Shown piece after piece: positions 12,559 to 25,470 of a stretch of DNA of 64,000 nucleotides. The DNA comes from Pohlia nutans (Eukaryota; Streptophyta; Bryopsida; Bryales; Mniaceae). The notes beneath the pieces were generated by a model that worked only from the letters and a program-made list of their open reading frames with translations, was not told the origin of the DNA and ran no database searches. Every line of letters starts with the position of its first letter. Within the stretch, counting starts at the first letter, position 1. The position numbers and the translations under genes are program-made. The DNA lies in the NCBI GenBank assembly GCA_022496805.1, contig CM040088.1:5022001-5086000 (forward strand), read 5' to 3'.

Positions 12559-12878
12559 CCTACGTGGAAGGCAGGGTCGGCACTTTCATGTCGAATAATT
12601 AATAAAAGTTGAAACAGTGGAGGTCGGCACTTTCAAAAGTAATTATTAAGAAATCGGCTATTAATAGCTAATATTAAAAAAATCCAACGGCTAAATGTTT
12701 TGTTTTATTTTTGTCTACGATTTTCGTTGAGTGTTATGTTTTTATTCTATTTTTTTTCGGCTCTTTGTTGACTTTATTTTTGTTGACTTTATTTTCGACA
12801 AAATACTTAATAAATTTATTTATTTATTCGGCATTTTTTTGGGGAATTATTTTCTGCCGACCCTGCCTTCCACGTACG
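12559..12878. mobile_element. miniature element with 22-bp perfect terminal inverted repeats
   Basis: Positions 12561-12582 (TACGTGGAAGGCAGGGTCGG and two more bases) are the exact inverse of 12855-12876. The paralogous sequence at about 14230-14260 lacks the insertion, giving an empty site. The flanks suggest a 3-bp ACC duplication. It is noncoding, about 320 bp, with further internal inverted similarity next to the termini. Superfamily is not clear. Confidence 0.8.
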
Positions 12879-13137
12879 GTACCATCCTTCCATGGGATTC
12901 ATTTACAACATAGTTTGAACTGCTTCTATTTAACCCTTGAATAACCCAAAAGTCCTTTGCGACCGTATAATATATTTTGTATTCGGTGGTATTTCATCAA
13001 AATAATAATGGCAAAGTAAAATTGATAATCATGATAATATGTATATAACAATATATCACAATTCATGTATTAAACCACAATTGAACAATTATAAGGCTAA
13101 ATTTGGGTTGTAGAGAGGGATCCCAAGGGCCTTTTGA

Positions 13138-14085
13138 CCCCTAAAGGACCAGGTGGACACATTGTGTCCAAGAATAATTTCATTACTTTAATAACTTGTT
13201 TGGATTTCATAATTTTGACTCAATGTTAACTGGAGAATTGAAAATGTTCGTTTCAAGAACACAAAAATCCTTCAAGATTTGCAATAACGTTGATTGATTC
13301 ATCGGGAAAAAATTAAAACGTCAACGTAGGTGAACTTGGGACATAGTAGTTAGGGCGGTTGATGACTTGAAGGGCGTTTTCACACTTAGACGTCACATTC
13401 GTTAAAAAAAGAAGTGTCCAATATGTAAAATATTTGCCATTACTGCATCATTAACACTATAAAATAATTACGGAAAATATTTAAATATATTTTAAATGGA
13501 ATCTTTTCAAAATAATTGGAATCTTTTCAACATATTTTATATTATTTTGGAATATTTTGGAATATTTTGGAATATTTTGGAATATTCCAAATATATATTT
13601 GAATTTTTTAAAACATTTTTGCAATGTAAAAATTAATAACGATCACAAACACCGGCTCAACGAGTCACCAACGAGTCACCAACAAGTCAATTCACCCAAA
13701 CATAAATCTTTGAGAATCAATCATTGTTGTTGTATTTAGTTTTAGAACACCATTTTTTGTGGGCACCTAGATATAGTACATCTTTGTATGCTCCTAAACT
13801 TTCAAACGCTAATCATGGTTTTTAAATTTATGAGAAAGTTTGCAATGAATGACCTATTGGTTTTATTCAAAATTTTCAGAAATCAACTTATAATCAAACC
13901 TTATAATCATGTAATATATACGGTAGATTGTTCTGAAAATTGATGTACAGTCTCATGACTAAGTCCTTTTTGAACTTCAATGGTGAAGTTTTCTACATGA
14001 ATACCAATCAAGAGATACAATTGCCTTTCTGAAAGCATCACGAGAAAGTGATAAAATTTTAAGAATGAGCATGGTCCTTTAGGGG
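13138..14085. mobile_element. TTAA-type element with 14-bp terminal inverted repeats
   Basis: The left end CCCCTAAAGGACCA after TTGA (13134-13137) is the exact inverse of the right end before TTAA (14086-14089). The interior includes sequence shared with the repeats at 20130 and 49470 and a 10-bp tandem repeat (TTTTGGAATA, four copies around 13546-13586). No coding capacity. Confidence 0.6.
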
Positions 14086-14094
14086 TTAAGGGTT

Positions 14095-14310
14095 AAGGGC
14101 ATGGCTCATAAAATAAATGTGTTGTGGTGTTGTCACATGTTATCTTGTGATTGGTTTACATTGATGTGGACCTCTCAAAATTTGACGTGGAAATTTACTT
14201 CTTGTCATATGTTGTCGGTCAAATTTGATCCTATAGTAGAGGTTGTTAATCACCATCTTTTCATAGAATTCATTTACAACATAGTTTGAATAGATTGTAT
14301 CTAACCCCTA
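14095..14310. repeat. diverged duplicate of the F-box distal promoter region
   Basis: Matches about 12405-12540 joined to 12880-12920 (shared blocks such as TTGTGATTGGTTTACA, GTAGAGGTTGT and ATTCATTTACAACATAGTTT). It lacks the 320-bp miniature element found in the other copy. The rest, up to about 15240, is AT-rich and unassigned. Confidence 0.65.
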
Positions 14311-15412
14311 CAGGTCCTCGGTGTTGCTAAGCACTTAGGATTAGCTAGAATGAGATACTTAGAAATAGGTGAGATGAGAAATTTTGAAGATTTATTTTGA
14401 TGAACCAATCAATGAATCTTGAAGAGGACCATTATGGCATACAATTATGTAGTTTTGAGAATCATCTTAGGAATAGATTGTAAAATTATGAGGTTTCAAA
14501 AAAAAATCCCTATTTTCTTTCCCTCGCTCGTGATTGAAAACTTATACTTAAATGCTAATATCTTTTATTTTTCTCAGAGAAGTTATTTACCTTTTTTGAA
14601 AATATATTTTGAAATGTTGTTAGCTATTACTATCTAAAGTATCATAAATTTTGTAAATAATTTCATTGATGAATTGGCCCTTGTATTAAGTTAACCCTTT
14701 GACGCGCCATCATTAATATTCTAAACCCTGGATAAATTTTGACGCGTCCCTTCACCACACCAAATTTAGTCTCCATGGTCCAAATTCATTTTTCATGGGT
14801 AGATCAAAAGAGGTTTTTACGCCCGCAAAACTCGGACCGTGGAGACTAAAAAAGGAGAAAAATCAAAAGTATCAGAATGATCTGAAAACTTCTAGATACC
14901 ATAACACGGCTATTCTAAACTCAAATCCATTGAAATTTTGCATTTGGAACCGTAGTTTGGGAGATACAAGCGTCCAAAAAAATCTGAAACAAAGCAATTT
15001 TAAAATTTCGGGGGCCTATATTTGGCAAGTTATAAGTCGGATTTCAAATTCTTTTTACATATTTGATCTTGCAGTGGTTTAATTAATCTAGTAGGGAAGT
15101 TTTTGAAATGATCCCCATGAAAGTTTTTTTTATTCAATTATAATATTAATATTTTTAAAATCAGCCCACCCTCTTTTTGGTGCATGGTCATTCCTCCCAA
15201 TCTAAATTCGGTTTACACTATGGTAAGTGATCAGGAGTTTTAAGAATTTCATTTTCATTTCTCTTGGTTATGGATCGTGACTATATAGTGTGACTATGAT
15301 TTTTTTTTTTCCATTTTCCTTAATCATGGCTCTTGGTCATGAGTGTAAACCGCCCTTGAATTACATAGACTATGAGTGTCACTATGCTTGTTTATTGCAA
15401 ATTAACCCTTAA

Positions 15413-16493
15413 CCCCTAAGTGACCGAACGACCATTTTATGGTTGCACCCCTTTTTTTTACGAGCTGCTTAGGATGACAAAATATTTCTATAAAAAATAA
15501 AAATAAAATTTCAAGTAGGAAATCAAATCTACTTTCCAACCCAATTTGAATCATGTCAATTTGAGTTAACCCTTTGACGCACTTGCATCCATATAATAAA
15601 CGACGAACAAATTGTAAGCCATTTCTTGACTACATCATGTATAGTTTTTCATTCATCCAAATTTCCTTGGTTCTTGTTTTAGTTGACTACCATTTATACG
15701 GTATGGATATTCAAAATAAGATATTGTGATTTTTTACCAAGAAAAAAAAAAAGAGTGGAATATGTCAAGTTTCATTCTTAGTTCAAAAAGCCTTAACAAT
15801 GATTTTCCAAAATAAGTAGAATCAAATAATGAAAATTGTACCATCTCATAGTGCATATTGTTCTTAATTCATTATAATTATTTTGTGGAAAAAAATTAAT
15901 TTGGGATTTTAAAGTGAACTTCAAAAGAAAACGTTGCAAAATTATTTTAAAATTATTTAAAAAAATATGATAAATCCAACCATATAGATGTGATCTACAC
16001 ATTGAGATTTACAACTTTTCTTTATATATCAATTCTATTTTTGTGATTCATCAACATTTTATAACGCATCTTTGAAATCGATGGTGGATCTAGATGTTAG
16101 TGTGTTAAACTCCATTGAGGATAACTTTTCAAAGACAAGGACCTCAATATTGTCCTAGTGTTATAAAATTCACTATCTAGGGAAACTCATGATATTCACT
16201 TATTTGAAAAAAATACTTTAAAAAAATTTAGAATAGAATGTCTAGTTTTAACCAATCATACCAAATTTCAACATTTTAAAATAAAATTTGTAATTTTGGT
16301 GAGTATTCAATGGTAAATGCTTCTAAATTCACTAAATGAGTATTTAAAATATTTTTTGAAAATTTGACCATGCGGATAATTACTATACATCAAGCTTTTT
16401 ATTTTCTCTTTTGGAGTAAACTTCATCAAAGTTGCAAAAGTGACATTTATAATACATTTAGGTTTTTCCCTTACTCCCTCGGTCATTTAGGGG
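15413..16493. mobile_element. TTAA-flanked element, family A
   Basis: Starts CCCCTAAGTGACCG and ends GGTCATTTAGGGG with TTAA on both sides (15409-15412; 16494-16497). It matches 45833-46848 over both ends and carries a nested element from 15570 (left end CCCTTTGACGCAC). Confidence 0.7.
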
Positions 16494-16497
16494 TTAA

Positions 16498-17126
16498 CCT
16501 CTAAGCTCTGAAGTGACCATTTTTTGGTTGCTACCCATTTTCTCGGGCTGTGCAGTCCCAAAAAAATAACTTATTTCCAAAACAAAAATATGATGTCATA
16601 AGTAAACGAGTTTTTTTTCCAATGCAATTGGAATTATGTTCATCCAATCAAAACTCCACTTAACATGGGTTGCATGCCATGAGTTATGGGCTCTTCCAAT
16701 TGGAGGAGAGTTGAAGGGATAACCTAACTTAGCCAAAATCTCTTGCTCTTCTTTATACCCCCACCTATTACAAGGTCTTTGAAAAAATGTTAATGAATTG
16801 AACATCTTGTCAAATTGAGTCATGCATCTTGAGGATGGTAAAAAATGGCACATCATTTCAACTCTTTTTTTGGATTTGAGAGCCCATCAAAGCAAGGTTG
16901 CCCAGGTTTTTCATAGCCTGAAATTTCAAAATCTCAACTTCATTAGCTATTATCTTGACATCCGTACGGTCAAATGTTTTGAAATTGTGAGGAATGGTTT
17001 ATAAGGCTACAAGATCCTACACTTGGAATGTGAAAAAAAGGTTTTGAAAAGCATTAAGAGATCATCAACGAAAATGTTCAAAATGAGGCATTTTTGGGTG
17101 GGGGACCCTCCTAGGGCGTTTAGGGG
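16498..17126. mobile_element. TTAA-flanked element abutting family A
   Basis: Shares its left TTAA (16494-16497) with the preceding element and ends GCGTTTAGGGG before TTAA (17127-17130). Its first 60 bases (CCTCTAAGCTCTGAAGTGACC onward) resemble family A. Noncoding. Confidence 0.65.
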
Positions 17127-17352
17127 TTAAAGGACATACCAAGTCCCACGGACTTTTTGGTATTTTGGAGAATCTCGCTTAAAACTTCTACTCCATTGAA
17201 GTAAATGACGTTTTTTTAAATGCCAAACCAAGTATATTTGAGGGATCTATATATTTTTAGAATAGATCCAAAGTAAATTAAAAAGAGAATCATGCTGAAA
17301 ATGGAGTTTAAAGATATTTTGGAAGTGGGAATCAAGAAATTCATGTCCTTTA

Positions 17353-17922
17353 ATCCCTAAACCTAACAGCATCCAAGATAATTAACAAATTAAAACTCAA
17401 CCTACGTTCTCATCAATGCTTGGATGAAAGTCATTCAATTTTTTGGAAATACTTCACTAAGTTGTTGTCCTATCCAATGGTTGGATTTGGTGATACTCGA
17501 TTACATATTTTTTCTTAAATACATTGAATGTAGAAGTACGTCGAGTTGTTGACCAAGCCAAAATTGACTGTAGTTCAAAAGTAGCCTTGCAAAAATCAAG
17601 TTATAGATTTGAGGAACACAAAAATTTCAAAGAATCACCAAGATAAGAGAATCTCATTTCAAATCCATTCCAACAAAATTTACCTAAAAAATATTAAAAT
17701 TTTGTTTGTAGTCTAATTTAGAAGGAATTTTCAATTTTAACTTTCAAATTTTATAATTAAATATTGGTGATAATATTGGTAAATTGAAATGTATAGATGG
17801 AATCTGAAATTCAAAATCTAAATCTTTCATTTGTATCAATACCAAAATATTCTTCTAACTAGTACTTTATGATGATTTTTCTCAAATCCTCAATTCTAGG
17901 GACACCTTGGTCCGTTTAGGGG
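17353..17922. mobile_element. TTAA-flanked element, family B
   Basis: 570 bp between TTAA at 17349-17352 and 17923-17926. Starts TCCCTAAACC and ends CCGTTTAGGGG. The interior resembles 24919-25470 and 7466-8013. Confidence 0.65.
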
Positions 17923-17933
17923 TTAAGGGTTAA

Positions 17934-18560
17934 TTAGACTATGAATAATGAGTTGTACTTGCTTGTAATGAACGACTACTTTGTAATCATGAAGTTTTGA
18001 GAATGTTCAAGTGGCTAGTCGAGTAGTCTCTACTTTAGTATTTACCCTAAATTTACTTTTATGGCTTGTTTATATTGTTCAGCCATATAACTCCTTAAAA
18101 GCAAAGCTTTTTGTAGTCTCTTCCTTGTTTGGGCAGAGACAATAAACAAGGTCCGTGGGTGCCGCCAAGACTGCCCATACTTGCACGTACCACTGATTAA
18201 TTCCGCACCTCCATATGTCTCCATATATGATTGTGCTCCCAAATCATGTAGGAAGTTGGATTAAGGTAGTAGGAATAGGAACTGGAATATTTTGTGATTG
18301 TCCATCAAAATTAATTAAGAGTAAATAATTGGATCCGACAATACAACTCCTTACACTAGTAGAAAAGGTGGCGCTCCCCAGGGACATGCCCATGCAAAAT
18401 CATTATGCATGCGTGGAATTGGGCAGTATATGCCTAGGCGTCTTCCTCGGCAGTGCCACTTTTCTACTAGTCTTATTCCTATGACTATTCAGTACTCACC
18501 AAAATCAACTATGAGACATAATATTAGGGATAATAATATTAATCACCATTTCTGACCCAC
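17934..18560 (+). other. relic of a pectate lyase 3' flank (third copy)
   Basis: The block from TTAATTAGACTA through GACTGCCCATAC, CACTGATTAATT and ATATATGATTGTGCTCC aligns in order with 59070-59330 and, inverted, with 37785-38000. Upstream, 15330-15405 aligns with the sequence between the copy 2 stop codon and 59070. So a third pectate-lyase-like locus once lay here. I see no coding remnant. It is interrupted by the TTAA cluster and by the 119-bp element at 18354-18472. Confidence 0.7.
18354..18472. mobile_element. 119-bp CACTAGTAGAAAA element
   Basis: The terminal inverted repeats CACTAGTAGAAAAGGTGGC and its near-inverse (right end GCCACTTTTCTACTAGTC) are flanked by a TTA duplication (18351-18353, 18473-18475). 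Such ends with 3-bp duplications occur in CACTA and PIF/Harbinger miniature elements. A possible single end of a related element is at about 3345-3360. Confidence 0.75.
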
Positions 18561-20129
18561 GTGTAAAAATAATATGGAAATGTCACATTGGATTTGTTAT
18601 GGATAATTAAGATTATGAAATTTTCACATTATCATATTTATTTGTAACACATTCAACGTAACAATGTAATATGTCCATGTTATCTCTAATGGGTTTTTTG
18701 ACTTGTGAACAAATGTAGTTTGAATGCCTTTTCCAATCAATGTTTTTATTTCAAATTTTGTAATTCTTTATAAAAGAAAAAGAAAAAGATTAAAAAATTA
18801 AAAACCTCATGGAATATGACCTTATTTGCAAATACAAAAATAGCTAGTAATGTCGTGAATTAAATAGTTAATTGAGTGCTTTCAAAGGTGGTTACTTTAG
18901 TATTTAAAGAACTAAATCGATAAAAGTATCCATTCATTGATTTTATTTTTAAAAAAATCAACTTACCAATGGGTTGTGAGTTCGATTTTTTGAAATTACT
19001 TGATTGTTTTCAAATGCAAAGATTATAGAAAGATAACTCTATCCATGTGATTAGCATAAAAATAGAAAGTAAACAATAAGAGCAAGAGTGTAAGTGGATA
19101 GTAATTGTTCAAGTAATTGTACGTGGCTGAGACTTGACCAACATGGAAATTATTTCAAAATATATGAAAAATCTATTTTCACTTCTCTCATAGACCTCTC
19201 AAGAGTTCAAATTTTATTTAATGTCCATACATATAAGACTTTTAGAAATAAATCATTCCAAAACTTCTAGGAAAATACATTTAATATACTAATGGAAAAA
19301 AGGGTTTGTTCTATAGTATTGTATGGTGCAAAAAATATATATTACTAAATGTTGAGGTTTGAAGTGCATTTCATATTTTTAATTTGAGCACTAAAGAATT
19401 AAAGTTTGGACATCAAAAACTGTTACTTTTTGGGATTAATTTTTTTTTTATTGTTATACAAGTTCATCAATTTTTTATATTTTCTTATTGGCATATGAAA
19501 AAGGATTTCAATGCAAAAAAATGCTATTTGATTACTCTATGCAAAAAGCTAGAAAGGGTTAGACTTTTTTAGTAAATGTTCTTGAATCGATTCTTCAACA
19601 TAGGTAAATATTAATTAAAATGATATACACCAAGTAAAGAAGGCGCTTATGGGTAACTTGTGATTTAGGTGCCCTACTTTAAACATTGCCCTCTATTTCA
19701 TGGTTGTAGATTTGTAACTTGCTCCATCAATAGTCCCCAACTTGTAAGCATGGGATTGAGGTGGCAATCCTTTGTTGCATGCAAACTTCAAGTCCAACCT
19801 CCTATCACCACACTACCACATTTTACACGAGTTTTGAAAATCACTCATTGTGTGTACAAGTTGAAAATTAGAAGTTGGGTGTGGTCTCATTTCAAAGATA
19901 ATCGTGAGAGCTTTGAATTGATACCAAATTCAAGACTTGAGGTTTCAAATTGTATCCACATGTACCAAAAAATGATAAACCCCAATAAAGAATGTTAGAT
20001 CTTCAAATGTTCGTAGCGTAGAAATTGCTTAGAGTTAAAAGATGACCTAGGGTTTTTGAAATCTTCTTGAGGCGTACTACAAGAGGGTGTTTTCACGGGG
20101 TTTTCACAATTGGGTGTATGGATTGGTAA

Positions 20130-20560
20130 AAAGAAAGGAGTAATGTTGTAAAACATTTGACATTTTTGGGCCACTACTGCATCATTATTTATATAAAATA
20201 ATTATGGAAAATATTTAAATATATCAAACATAGAATCTTTTCAAAATCTTTGAAAACTCATACTATTTTAATATTGTTTAATACTATTTTATACTATTTT
20301 TGAAATCTTTTATATATGTATTATACACTTTTTTTTCTTGTAACATTCAAGCAACATCACACATTGGAAGTAATTACTATTATTAGGATCTTGAAATAAT
20401 TTACCAATATATCAAAAGTTTTGACATTGTTTTATAGATTTATGAAGCACATTATGTAAAAAATAACAATTAAATAGATTCTAAAATATTTTGAAAGCCA
20501 AAGAAACCAAAAATCCCAAGTTGTAACTACATATTTTGGTACACCCTAGCATTAAAACAC
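20130..20560 (+). repeat. dispersed repeat, copy 1
   Basis: Aligns collinearly with 49470-49930 (shared landmarks TTACTGCATCA, TATTTAAATATAT, ATCTTGAAATAATTTA, AACTACATATTTTGGT, AAAACACCC). A partial third copy is inside 13400-13600. Element type unknown; no coding capacity. Confidence 0.6.
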
Positions 20561-23183
20561 CCAAGATAGAATAGTTGTTTGTTTCATCTAATAAAGAAAT
20601 ACTCACGATATTGAGGGTGAAAATCTCTTTCCTTACATAATTGAGTATGCAAGTTTTGAAATGAGCAGGGGAATGAGCAACTATAGGGTGTGGATTGAAG
20701 CCACCCCTATATACGGCTTTTATAGTTGGACACCTATTTCAAGGTTTGTGAAGGATGCCCTATTTATAGGCTTATTTCGGAAGAGATTAAAAATTAAAAA
20801 TTAAAAAATTAAAAAATAACATAACCTCCAACAAAATATCAACCCCCTATTTTTCAATAGTATTGTAGTATACTAGTACTGTATCAATACTAACAAAGTG
20901 GCTGAGCAATTGAGGATGAATTTTGTACTCTTATAATACTACATGCAAACAATATACTATACTTACTTGAGCTATATTCTACTAACATAAAATTGCAATA
21001 CTAACACGCAATTTGCTCCGTCTCTCCTCTCCCCTATATATATGAGGAGAAGAGAGGGAGATGGAGAGGGAGAGGAGAGAGGGGAAGGAGTGGGAGAGGG
21101 TTTTTGGGTGCGCATTCAACGGCCAAAAATAGATTTTTTTTCTTTAGCGGTTATCGTTTAGGGTTCAGTAGCATCCAATGGCCAAACAAAGTATAAAAAA
21201 ATTAAAAATTAAAAAATGGTGGACGCCGTTTAGGATTCAGCAGCACCCAACAGCCAAGTAAAGTATATAAAAAATTAATTTAAAAAAAAATTAAAAATTG
21301 CATTGCGGCCGCCATTTAGGATTCAGCAACCACAGCTGAAGAAAAAATAGAAGAAAAAAAAAAGACAAGAAGGAAGACAAGAAGAAAGACAAGAAAGAAA
21401 ACAAGATAAAAGAAAAGATACAAATTAGGATAAAAAATAAAAAAATAAATTGTTTGTTTACAATGTAAGTGATTGTAGAAAAAAAAAAGTCAATGTTTTT
21501 TAGAAAAAAAAATAGCCAATTTTTTAAAGCCAAATATGCTTATGAAATAGCGAATTGCGTGTTTACTGCACCTATAGAAAATCAATGTTCAAATAATTAT
21601 TTAAAAAAAAAGCTAAACGACAATAAATTTTACATAAAGTAATTGAATCTTTCAAATGTGGTTGACTTGAGTGAGGTCAATTTCAAAATCAAAGCTATAA
21701 TTTCCATCTCTTTATATGATTTAAACTTCTTATATTCAAATGTGTTTAAGATAATGCATTATACCATAGCTTCATAGCAGCTTGGGTAGTTTTCTGTCTA
21801 ATAATTAATTAAAGTGCAAAATATAGTTAGGCAACACAAAAAATAATATATTACAATCTGGTAGTAACATTTAAATAAATAAATAAACCGTTTTACTTTT
21901 AATTTTTAATTTTTAGGCAAACTAGGTCAATAATTTCCCATAAATTTAGGCACCCTTTTAATTATTTATTCCTGACTAAACTACTACAAAGCTACGGGAG
22001 TTGCAATTGATACAAAATAAAAAAATGTTTCTTCAATGTTTTTGCAATATATACATGTAGTATATCATAACCACCATTCATTACAAGAAGAACCACGTCT
22101 AGGATGACAAAATTTAGACAGTCTTCTGTCAATCTTTCTGTCATTTTGGATCACTTGATTCGGACACTATTTTGACAGAGTACTGTACAAATTTTGTCAA
22201 TTTTGGTCGCTCATGAGGGAAGCTCTGGTTGTGACACTTGGCCTCCACGTGGCTTCTACATGGATGACACGCTGGAGTTACAAGTGGGTCCCGATAATTT
22301 ATACAAGCCCTATTTTTTAAATTGCCTTTAAGTAAATTACTTTTTTTAAGCCAACCTTTCCATTGTAGTCAATTAATTACAGTCGGCATCCAAATTTATA
22401 ATTAATAAAGGAATTGGCTTTTTAAATCATATTAAAGAAAAATTTGCCCATATCCAAGTGGTATGTCAAGGATGGATGAATGTGAATTTATCTTCATGAT
22501 CATGGGTGGAGGAGATGAAGTCTTGTACTTTCTACAAAATTCAGTGCACTAGTGTTGACAATGAATATGGGATATGTAGAAGTGTAGAACTCCTCCCATT
22601 TTTCTCTCTTATTCACCGGTTAAACTATTCTACAAAAATGTGCATAACTTAAGCATAAATACTTCAAATCACAAAATTCTTGTGGGAGGTGAAATTTTAC
22701 TTGATTGTGCAAGTATTCTTAGTTGAACAATTCTCAAAATAAGTTAGTCTACTATGCACAATTGATCCTCGAAAGTTTGATCACAACACATTTTCTTCTC
22801 AAACAACTCATGCACATTCTTCACAACCCTATTGAATTTTATCCATATCTCATGCATAAAAACTTCAAATCACAAATTTCTTTTGGGAGGTGAAAGATGA
22901 CTTGGCGTTCTAACTTTTCTTAGTTTAAAACATTTCAAAATAAGTTCATTTGCTATCAAGATGTACTGAAAAATATAGTGTAGTGAGAATTCACATGCCA
23001 GTTGACAAAAATAAAATACACCAACAGAAGTATGTCATTTCAGACATTAAAAAGCTTTGAGTACCTCAAAGCATGCTTCGAAAAGGCCTTTGCCGTCATA
23101 ATTGACATAAAACTGTCAAACTTCAGTCATTTCGGGCCTGATGTTCTTGTAGTGATTGTTTCAAAGCGGTTCATTAACATTTG

Positions 23184-23337
23184 TACAATATTGTTGTAGT
23201 AGAGATACAATGTGCTATGCATTTTCTAAGATTCAAAGGGTATCTATACTAATACAATATTGTTGTAGTAGAGATACAATGTGCTATGCATTTCCTAAGA
23301 TTCAAAGGGTATCTATACTAATACAATATTGTTACAA
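23184..23337. repeat. 69-bp tandem repeat, 2.2 copies
   Basis: Units start at 23184, 23253 and 23322 with the core ACAATATTGTTGTAGTAGAG. The copies are nearly identical. The period is a multiple of three and the array is open in one frame (96 codons from 23156), but the sequence resembles no known protein. Confidence 0.85.
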
Positions 23338-24918
23338 TGTCAATGAAATATTTCAAAACAATCTTCAAACTTGTTTTCAAATTGACATTACCTTCGAACT
23401 AAAAGCATCTTCAACAGTCTCACAAAAAAACAAGCTCATAACCTGAAAAACAAGGAGTCCATGCGAATCTAAAAATTTCTATTCATCGTTTGGGTTGGGC
23501 CAAACTTAGTCCTTTCAGGCATCAGCCCCTCTTCTAGTCTTATCTATTGAATTTTGGCGGTCTGTCATTGACATTGGCTAATATTCAATCAATTGATTCC
23601 CTTAACTCAATTTTTCGGCTTGGAATAGAGACATGCCAGACTCAACAAATTTGTGGCGTGGAGAGTGTTTTGTCCCGGGACATGAAGCTCCTTATTTAAT
23701 GTGTCATGACTATTGGACCTTATTTTTCGTGTCTTCAAGGCTCTGACTCAAAATATTTCAGTTGAGAAGAATTATTTGGAGACAATTAGAGACACTGTAA
23801 GAGAATGTAAAAATACTACTACTAGTAATATATCAATTGTAGCAGTGATTTAATTAATTAATTAATTATTGTCAAGAGAAAATTTAACATTTTTGCTACT
23901 TTCCATGGCTTGAGGAGAAATCCAAGGTCCTTGGATGCACTTTTCATATTACTATATAGGTAATATGAGGGCAATACACATGTGCTACCTAGGTGCTACT
24001 GAGGCAATACCTGGGTTATTTTAGAAGCTACACATCTTGACTCCATGTAGGAAATCTGGCTATCATTCTTTTTTTTCCCCCTCAAAAATCCTTTGTATCA
24101 ATTAGCCCTTTGATGCACTAGTGTCCATATTTTGGACATTGGATGATTTTCCGATGCGTCCCTTCACCACATACAATGATGTTTTTTCATCCATCCATCC
24201 ATCCAAAGTTCTCTTGGTTCTCGTGCTAGATGACTACCATTTGTACGTATGGATCTTCAAAATAAGATACTATGATTTTTTCTCTTAAATAACAAAAGTG
24301 GTTTATGTCAAGTTTCATTATTAGTTCAAAAAGTGAGATCTTAAAAATAATTTTCCAAAATAAATAGAATCAAATAATGGAAATTATATCATCTCACAGT
24401 GCATATTATTCCAAATTCATTACAATTTTTTTTAAATTAAAAACTGTTAATTTGAGATTTTTAATTGAGTTTCAAAAGAAAACCTTGAAAATTTAATTAA
24501 AAAATATTAATAAAAAATATGATAAATCCATCCATACATATGTGATTTACACATTGAAATTTACAACTTTTCATTGTATAAAACTCCATTTTTGTGATTC
24601 ATCAAACATTTTATAACACATCTTTGAATCAGTTTAAAGTTTGGACCTCAAAGGGTCATGTAGCCACTCAGTCCAAATTTTATGGAGCAATTTGGCTTAA
24701 CCCTTAAATGTCAAAAAAGTCCCACGAGCTTGTTTTGAGAGAATAATGAAGAAAAAGTGGGTTTTCTCAACCAAAATTGAAATGGATTGGTGCTTTGGAA
24801 AGGCGATGAAAAAACAAGGCTAAATTTAGCAATTATGCATGTTTTAGTAAATTGTACATTTCACGAAAATTGGAAAGAGAATTGGTGGAGAGGGAGAGGA
24901 GGGAGTCGGGCAGCTTAA

Positions 24919-25470
24919 CCCCTAAACGTTCTCATCCTTTTCAAATTTGGCAGTTTTCCAAAGATGCATTATAAAATGCAACTAAGAGGGATATTTTCAA
25001 GTTGATGAATGAATAAAAGTTGTACATTATGCATTTTAGATTTTATCCATACGATTAGATTTGCGATTGCTATCACCAATATTTGTGTATTAAATTTTAA
25101 ACTTAAAATTTAACATTCTTTTGTAATATGATTACAAATAAGATATTGACAATCTAATAATGAAATTTGTTGTGATGGGTTGAAATGTAATACACTAAGT
25201 GTAGTGATTTTTGGAGATTTTTTGGTTGCTTAATTTTAGTAGTTGACTTTTTCAAGAGCACTTTTAGACTAAAATCTTCGAAATTTTGGGTGGAACACTA
25301 CAACATGAAATGAGGCATTAAAATTTCACAAACCATCCCCTTTCTAATCGGATCACACATGCATGAAGCTAACTTCCCATAAAAGTTTTAGTAAAATATC
25401 CACACTGCAAAAAGTGCATGATGGATGAGAAAACGGACTTCAAATCCGTACATGGTTGAGCGGTTAGGGG
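24919..25470 (+). mobile_element. TTAA-flanked element, family B reference copy
   Basis: 552 bp between TTAA (24915-24918) and TTAA (25471-25474). Starts CCCCTAAACGTTCTCA and ends GAGCGGTTAGGGG. It is the best-preserved copy of family B, matched by 7466-8013, 17353-17922 and 51394-52562. Noncoding. Confidence 0.75.

Larger units (their letters stand above)
15406..17929. mobile_element. cluster of nested or adjacent TTAA elements
   Basis: The cluster begins CCC after TTAA (15402-15405) and ends GGG before TTAA (17930-17933). Inside, TTAA sites at 15409, 16494, 17127, 17349 and 17923 delimit elements 15413-16493, 16498-17126 and 17353-17922, each with CC-CTAA/TTAGGGG ends. A further element starting CCCTTTGACGC at 15570 is nested in the first and ends near 16108. 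The flanks join to the same sequence as the undisturbed 3' flank of pectate lyase copy 1 (TTAA at 37993-37996), so the whole cluster is an insertion at a TTAA. None encodes a transposase that I can recognise. Confidence 0.75.

Noticed and set aside
14080..14100. TTAAGGG repeats resembling telomere sequence
   Set aside because: Only two or three units, and not the plant telomere unit TTTAGGG; they are adjoining ends of TTAA elements.
21291..21533. 80-codon Phe/Leu-rich minus-strand frame
   Set aside because: It comes from an A-rich low-complexity tract on the plus strand and has no homology.
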